DNA from: Flavobacteriales bacterium
GTDB taxonomy: Bacteria > Bacteroidota > Bacteroidia > Flavobacteriales_D > Crocinitomicaceae
Length of the DNA stretch: 6,876 nt
Assembly: GCA_018665005.1 (NCBI GenBank)
Contig: JABJEE010000113.1
Location: forward strand, 1-6,876
Reading direction: 5' to 3'
Made by a program: the position numbers and the translations under genes. Numbering within the stretch: position 1 is the first letter of the stretch; every line of letters starts with the position of its first letter. Below are positions 6,778 to 6,876 of the stretch, one piece after another. The notes under the pieces are model-generated. The model made no database searches and was not told the DNA's origin. It worked only from the letters and a program-made list of their open reading frames with translations.

Positions 6778-6876
6778 TTAAAACGAAGGACAGGAAATCT
6801 TCCTAAAGTTTTTCGGTTTTCTTCTACACTTGAGGTTGAAGCCCATTGAGACCTCATGTGATCCGCCAGAAATACC
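6778..6876 (-). CDS. PorP/SprF-family type IX secretion membrane protein, C-terminal fragment (5' part outside window)
   Basis: The last 32 codons and TAA of a gene entering from the right edge are visible. The peptide starts GISGGSHEVSMGFNLKC and ends in RKISCPSF. The GGSHE-[IV]-x-[LM] pattern followed by a beta-strand and a short basic tail is what I associate with the C-terminal strand of PorP/SprF proteins. These are outer-membrane proteins of the T9SS; SprF-like members act with substrates that carry type-B sorting domains. Position fits: same strand as gldJ, 46 bases upstream, with no terminator between, so the two are probably cotranscribed. Only a fragment is seen, so the family call rests on a short motif and the gene context. 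Confidence 0.65.
   Translation of the reverse strand, partial: GISGGSHEVSMGFNLKCRRKPKNFRKISCPSF

Noticed and set aside
1..6876. Mobile element, CRISPR array, tRNA or rRNA, defence system
   Set aside because: Coding density is nearly complete with recognised genes. I saw no terminal inverted repeats, transposase or integrase motifs, spaced direct repeats or tRNA-like folds.

Overview
The window looks like the chromosome of a gliding-type member of the Bacteroidota, most probably the order Flavobacteriales. Three things point there: a GldJ-type lipoprotein found only in this phylum, a surface protein ending in a gliding-motility/type IX secretion (T9SS) C-terminal domain, and the C-terminus of a PorP/SprF-family protein. 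The DNA is AT-rich and no Shine-Dalgarno sequence is evident before the starts, which also fits. The very long GldJ and the Ig/PKD-rich surface protein would suit a Crocinitomicaceae- or Cryomorphaceae-like lineage, but that is a guess.

Layout. On the + strand, 1-2534 is the 3' part of a large secreted adhesin-like protein. Three related ~75-residue repeats (the first cut by the window edge, the third slightly shorter) are followed by five Ig-like repeats with almost invariant cysteine spacing, two PKD-type domains and a type-B T9SS sorting domain. On the - strand, read from the right, come the last 32 codons of a PorP/SprF-like gene (6778-6876), gldJ (3864-6731), an intrinsic terminator (3813-3844) and murF (2535-3800). 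The adhesin gene and murF converge with no base between their stop codons. The only gene-free stretches are 3801-3863 and 6732-6777, so the window is almost fully coding.

How the genes relate. PorP/SprF-like proteins and GldJ belong to the T9SS/gliding machinery, and the + strand product carries the kind of C-terminal signal that this machinery exports and leaves on the cell surface. MurF makes the final cytoplasmic peptidoglycan precursor; my recollection is that a gldJ-murF pairing occurs in other flavobacteria.

I see no clearly new system, mobile element, CRISPR array or RNA gene. The points most worth following are the GldJ of about 955 residues, whose FGE-sulfatase fold is interrupted by a very long segment with a PKD-like module; the terminator that leaves only 12 bases before the murF start; and a perfect in-frame 15-bp tandem duplication in the adhesin that breaks a regular cysteine spacing.
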